Below are positions 13,668-16,332 of a stretch of 16,332 nt of DNA, piece by piece. Numbering within the stretch: position 1 is the stretch's first letter; each line of letters opens with the position of its first letter. The stretch is taken from contig CAYXAA010000058.1 in the NCBI GenBank assembly GCA_964462985.1, positions 1 through 16,332 of the forward strand, in the 5' to 3' direction. This DNA is from CAYXAA01 sp964462985 (GTDB taxonomy: Bacteria; Pseudomonadota; Alphaproteobacteria; Rhizobiales; Stappiaceae). Both the position numbers and the translations under genes were made by a program. Under the pieces are notes generated by a model. It saw nothing but the letters and a program-made list of their open reading frames with translations, searched no databases and was not told the origin of the DNA.

Positions 13668-14438
13668 TCAAGAAGAACGTCGGAAGAGCGCCGTCGCTGC
13701 CCTGGCGCCCGCTTCTATGAACCGTGCGTCGGATCCCATCGTGACCAAGTCGAAGCCTTGCAAAGCCATTCGCCTGGCATAGGAAGGGTCGCCGCAATGG
13801 ATGCAGGCAGCGATTCCGTTCTGCTTGCACGCTAGCCTGATCCGCTCGATCATCTGAAGCATTTGCGGCTCCTCCCGATCGAAACCGGGCGGATGCCCGT
13901 GCACCAGCGACAGGTCGGCCGGACCTATATAGAGCCCGGCAAGACCCGGCGTGGACGCGATTTCGTCAAGATTGTCCATGGCCGCGCTGGTTTCGATCAT
14001 AGCGATGGGCAAGATTTCACGATTGGCGGCGGCGGCGTATCCGTCGCCCCAGGCAAGGCGCGCCCGCACGGGCCCGAAGCTGCGTCCGCCCTCCGGCGCA
14101 TAGAGGCAAGCGGAAACCAGCCGGTGGGCATCGGCAGCCGTCTCGATCATCGGCGCGATGATGCCCAGCGCGCCTGCGTCCAGCGCGCGCATGATGGAGG
14201 CCTCGTCCAGCCAGGGCACGCGCACCAGCCCCGCCGCGCCGCTGCGCTCGATCACCGGCAGCAGCGTCAGCAGCGCGGCGTAGTCCGCCGTGCCGTGCTG
14301 CATATCCACGGTGATCGAGTCCCAGCCTGCCGCCGCCAAGGCTTCGGCGGAGAGGACGGAGGCGCAGGCAATCCACCCGTTGGCGGCGCTGCGGCCTTCG
14401 GCCCAAAGGCGGGGCAGAGGGTTGATGAACGCGCTCAT
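13668..14438 (-). CDS. HpcH/HpaI-family class II aldolase (2-keto-3-deoxy-acid aldolase type)
   Basis: This 256-residue TIM-barrel aldolase belongs to the family of 4-hydroxy-2-oxoheptanedioate and 2-keto-3-deoxy-glucarate/rhamnonate aldolases. They split a 2-keto-4-hydroxy acid into pyruvate plus an aldehyde with a divalent metal. Visible residues are H48 in VDMQHG (general base), R73 in VRVPW (pyruvate/enolate binding), E149 in AMIET and D175 in GPADLS (metal ligands). Length is normal. It starts 7 bases after the aldehyde dehydrogenase stop, with no strong ribosome-binding site, so translation may depend on coupling. As last gene of the dehydratase-ALDH-aldolase set, it would cleave the 2-keto-3-deoxy acid made by the IlvD-type enzyme. 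The exact aldehyde (glycolaldehyde, lactaldehyde or tartronate semialdehyde) cannot be told. Confidence 0.93.
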   Translation of the reverse strand: MSAFINPLPRLWAEGRSAANGWIACASVLSAEALAAAGWDSITVDMQHGTADYAALLTLLPVIERSGAAGLVRVPWLDEASIMRALDAGALGIIAPMIETAADAHRLVSACLYAPEGGRSFGPVRARLAWGDGYAAAANREILPIAMIETSAAMDNLDEIASTPGLAGLYIGPADLSLVHGHPPGFDREEPQMLQMIERIRLACKQNGIAACIHCGDPSYARRMALQGFDLVTMGSDARFIEAGARAATALFRRSS

Positions 14439-14445
14439 GATTGGC

Positions 14446-15885
14446 TCAGGCGGCGATGAAGTGAGTCATCTTCACGTTCAGATAATCATTGATCGCCTGC
14501 CGTCCGCCCTCGCGGCCCATGCCGGAATGGTTGATGCCGCCGAACGGCGCCTCGGCATGGGCGATCATGAAGGTATTGATGCCGACCATGCCGGACTGGA
14601 GGCCCCGGCTCAGCGCTTCGGCGTTTCTCTGGCTGCCGGTGAAAGCGTAGGCGGCCAGTCCATATGGCGTCGAGTTGGACCGCTCAATCGCATCGTCGAG
14701 GTCGCGGAACGTGGCGATCGGCGCCAGTGGGCCGAACGGCTCCTCGCGCATAATGCGCGAACCATCCGCCACGTCCGCCAACACAGTTGGCTCGAAGAAG
14801 AAGCCCTTGTTGCGGCTTGCCGGGCGACGGCCGCCGGTGAGGCAGCGGGCGCCGTCCGCGATTGTATCGTCGCATAGCCTCTCGACGCGGTCGCGCTGGG
14901 AAGCCAGCGTCAGCGGCCCCATTGTCGTCGCGGCATCCTGGCTGTCGCCGAGCACCAGCGCTTTCGCTGCCGCGACCATGCCATCGGTGAATCGCTCGGC
15001 TACGTTCTCGTGGACATAGAAGCGGTTCGGCGCGATGCAGACCTGGCCGGCGTTGCGGAACTTGAAGGCGGCGCACTGCGCGGCGGCGGCGTCCACGTCG
15101 GAATCCTCGCAGATCACCACGGGCGCGTGTCCACCGAGCTCCATCGAGGCGCGTTTCACCGTCTTGGCGGCTTCGGCAAGCAGCATCTGGCCGACGCGGG
15201 TGGAACCCGTCAACGAGATCTTGCGAACCTCGTCCGCCGCAATGAGTAACGGCGTCACGGTGTCGGCGCGGCCGTGCAGCATCTGCACGACGCCCGCAGG
15301 CGCGCCGCCTTCCACGCATGAAAGCGCGATCAGCGTCGACGTCATCGGGGTCTGCTCGGACGGACGGCAGATAATCGGGCAGCCGGCGGCAAGCGCAGGC
15401 GCGACCTTGCGCGCGATCAGATTGACGGGAAAGTTCCACGCGGTGAAGGCGGCGACGATGCCGACCGGCTCCGGCACGGACTGTAGCCGCCCGCCCTGCC
15501 GAGAGGGGATTGTCTCGCCGAACAGGCGCTCTGCCTCGCCGGCAAACCAGTCGAACTGCTCGATGGCGATGTTCACCTCACCCTCAGATTGCGTCAGCGG
15601 TCGTCCGATCTCCAGCGACAGCGCGCGCGCGATCTCGCCCTTGCGTCGCTCCATGGCGCGCGCGATGCCGCGCAGCACCTTGGCGCGCTCCCACCCGTGC
15701 ACCGCGGACCAGCTCTTCAGGGCAGCTCGGGCGTGGCCAAGCGCCTCGGCGACCTCCTCCGGGCCGGCCGATGGCGCAGTCCACAGGATCGCTTCCGTAC
15801 AGGGATTGATGATCTCGGCGCGCGGGCGGGAATTGGCAGTCCTGAAATCGCCGCCAATCAGCAGTCCGGGTTCTGTTCCGCTCAT
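14446..15885 (-). CDS. NAD(P)-dependent aldehyde dehydrogenase, succinate/2-oxoglutarate-semialdehyde-dehydrogenase-like
   Basis: This 479-residue ALDH has N151 in AWNFPVN, E249 in MELGGH and the nucleophile C283 in NAGQVCIAPNRFYV. The latter segment and EEPFGPLAPI are characteristic of the semialdehyde-dehydrogenase branch (GabD-like and 2-oxoglutarate-semialdehyde enzymes). One oddity is that the usual cofactor-contacting Lys of the KPSEQTP segment is Arg (R174, CRPSEQTP). With an IlvD dehydratase before it and an HpaI aldolase after it, it could oxidise either 2-oxoglutarate semialdehyde (dehydration route) or the aldehyde released by the aldolase (cleavage route). ATG 15885 has GGAG six bases upstream and starts 17 bases after the dehydratase stop. 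A TTG at 15906 would add seven residues but has no site of its own. It is only loosely similar to the other ALDH here (5443-6864), so not a recent duplicate. Confidence 0.93.
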   Translation of the reverse strand: MSGTEPGLLIGGDFRTANSRPRAEIINPCTEAILWTAPSAGPEEVAEALGHARAALKSWSAVHGWERAKVLRGIARAMERRKGEIARALSLEIGRPLTQSEGEVNIAIEQFDWFAGEAERLFGETIPSRQGGRLQSVPEPVGIVAAFTAWNFPVNLIARKVAPALAAGCPIICRPSEQTPMTSTLIALSCVEGGAPAGVVQMLHGRADTVTPLLIAADEVRKISLTGSTRVGQMLLAEAAKTVKRASMELGGHAPVVICEDSDVDAAAAQCAAFKFRNAGQVCIAPNRFYVHENVAERFTDGMVAAAKALVLGDSQDAATTMGPLTLASQRDRVERLCDDTIADGARCLTGGRRPASRNKGFFFEPTVLADVADGSRIMREEPFGPLAPIATFRDLDDAIERSNSTPYGLAAYAFTGSQRNAEALSRGLQSGMVGINTFMIAHAEAPFGGINHSGMGREGGRQAINDYLNVKMTHFIAA

Positions 15886-15902
15886 GTTACACTCCGTGGT
15901 GA

Positions 15903-16332
15903 TCAAAGGATGGCTGGCTCGCCCGGCGATGCGCCGAAGCCTGTTTCCAGGAAGTCGAAATCGCAGCCTTCGTGTGCCTGCCTGATGTGGCGCGAGAACA
16001 TCCAGCCATAGCCGCGCTCGAAGCGCGGCTGCGGCGCCGGCAGCGTGGCGCGGCGCTCCGCGAGTTCAGCCTCGCTCACCAGCATGTCGATGCGCCGCGC
16101 GGCAACATCCACCTTCACGATGTCGCCGCTCTGCACCAGTGCCAGCGGTCCGCCGACATGCGCTTCGGGCGACACGTGCAGGATGCAGGCGCCGTAGCTG
16201 GTGCCGCTCATGCGGGCGTCCGAGATGCGCAGCATGTCGCGCACGCCCGCGCGCAGCAGCTTTCTCGGAATCGGCAGCATTCCCCATTCGGGCATGCCCG
16301 GTCCGCCCTGTGGCCCCGCTCCGCGCATGATG
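15903..16332 (-). CDS. IlvD/Edd-family dehydratase, C-terminal part (cut by the window edge)
   Basis: About 143 C-terminal residues are present and the frame runs off the right edge, so the Fe-S cysteines of the N-terminal part are not seen. The visible part has family motifs: RGAGPQGGPGMPEWG, then DMLRISDARMSGTSYG (the conserved Ser-Gly-Thr loop, where a Ser acts as base in family members), PEAHVGGPLALV and SGDIVKVDV. The ERGYGWMF and final FDFLE segments match sugar-acid dehydratases (arabonate, xylonate and gluconate type) better than branched-chain dihydroxyacid dehydratase, from memory of the families. It would dehydrate an aldonic acid to a 2-keto-3-deoxy acid. It is the first visible gene of the right-hand minus-strand operon, whose promoter lies outside the window. 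Confidence 0.92.
   Translation of the reverse strand, partial: IMRGAGPQGGPGMPEWGMLPIPRKLLRAGVRDMLRISDARMSGTSYGACILHVSPEAHVGGPLALVQSGDIVKVDVAARRIDMLVSEAELAERRATLPAPQPRFERGYGWMFSRHIRQAHEGCDFDFLETGFGASPGEPAIL

Noticed and set aside
11962..13830. A 622-codon minus-strand open frame across the regulator and the SDR gene
   Set aside because: It is the antisense shadow of two genes with clear family motifs and crosses three gene borders and a convergent gap, so it is not coding.

Overview
This is a GC-rich window with dense gene packing and many 4-8 base gene overlaps. The protein families are Bug-type tripartite tricarboxylate transporter (TTT), IclR, IlvD/Edd and HpcH/HpaI, with ALS-like, ALDH and KSTD-like enzymes. 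Together they suggest an accessory catabolic region of a soil or plant-associated proteobacterium. An alphaproteobacterium of the Hyphomicrobiales is most likely and a betaproteobacterium is possible. This is inferred from gene style only, because no rRNA or marker gene is present. No mobile element, tRNA or CRISPR array is visible.

Layout: (1) Positions 1-556 hold no convincing complete gene. An open frame of lower GC enters from the left edge and stops at 250, followed by about 300 bases without a gene. (2) Positions 557-11733, all on the minus strand, form a probable ten-gene operon read from right to left: tctC, tctB and tctA (solute uptake), a ThDP-dependent acetolactate-synthase-like enzyme, an aldehyde dehydrogenase, two extended-SDR NAD-dependent epimerases/dehydratases, a 3-ketosteroid-dehydrogenase/fumarate-reductase-like flavoprotein, a third extended SDR, and a small KdgF-like cupin. 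Eight of the nine junctions are overlaps or gaps of 13 bases or less. The exception is tctC-tctB, 71 bases, which carries a strong hairpin. (3) Positions 11734-12009 form a divergent AT-richer control region with several palindromes. (4) Positions 12010-13618, plus strand, hold an IclR-family regulator overlapping an SDR gene whose product lacks the canonical N-S-Y-K catalytic residues. (5) Positions 13668-16332, minus strand, hold an IlvD/Edd dehydratase (truncated by the right edge), an aldehyde dehydrogenase and an HpcH/HpaI aldolase. This is a dehydratase/aldolase/aldehyde-oxidation set typical of non-phosphorylative sugar-acid breakdown.

Working model (inference): the periplasmic protein TctC and membrane proteins TctAB import an organic acid, probably a sugar acid or hydroxylated ring acid. 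The extended SDRs and the flavoprotein oxidise it, the ThDP enzyme cleaves or transfers a carbon-carbon unit, and an aldehyde dehydrogenase oxidises the aldehyde formed. The IlvD-ALDH-HpaI set feeds 2-keto-3-deoxy-acid intermediates to pyruvate plus an aldehyde. The IclR protein between the arms is the obvious candidate regulator of at least the left operon. The exact substrate cannot be read from the sequence. The combination of three extended SDRs, a KSTD-like flavoprotein and an ALS-like enzyme in one TTT operon matches no characterised pathway I can name, and is the main candidate for an undescribed system.
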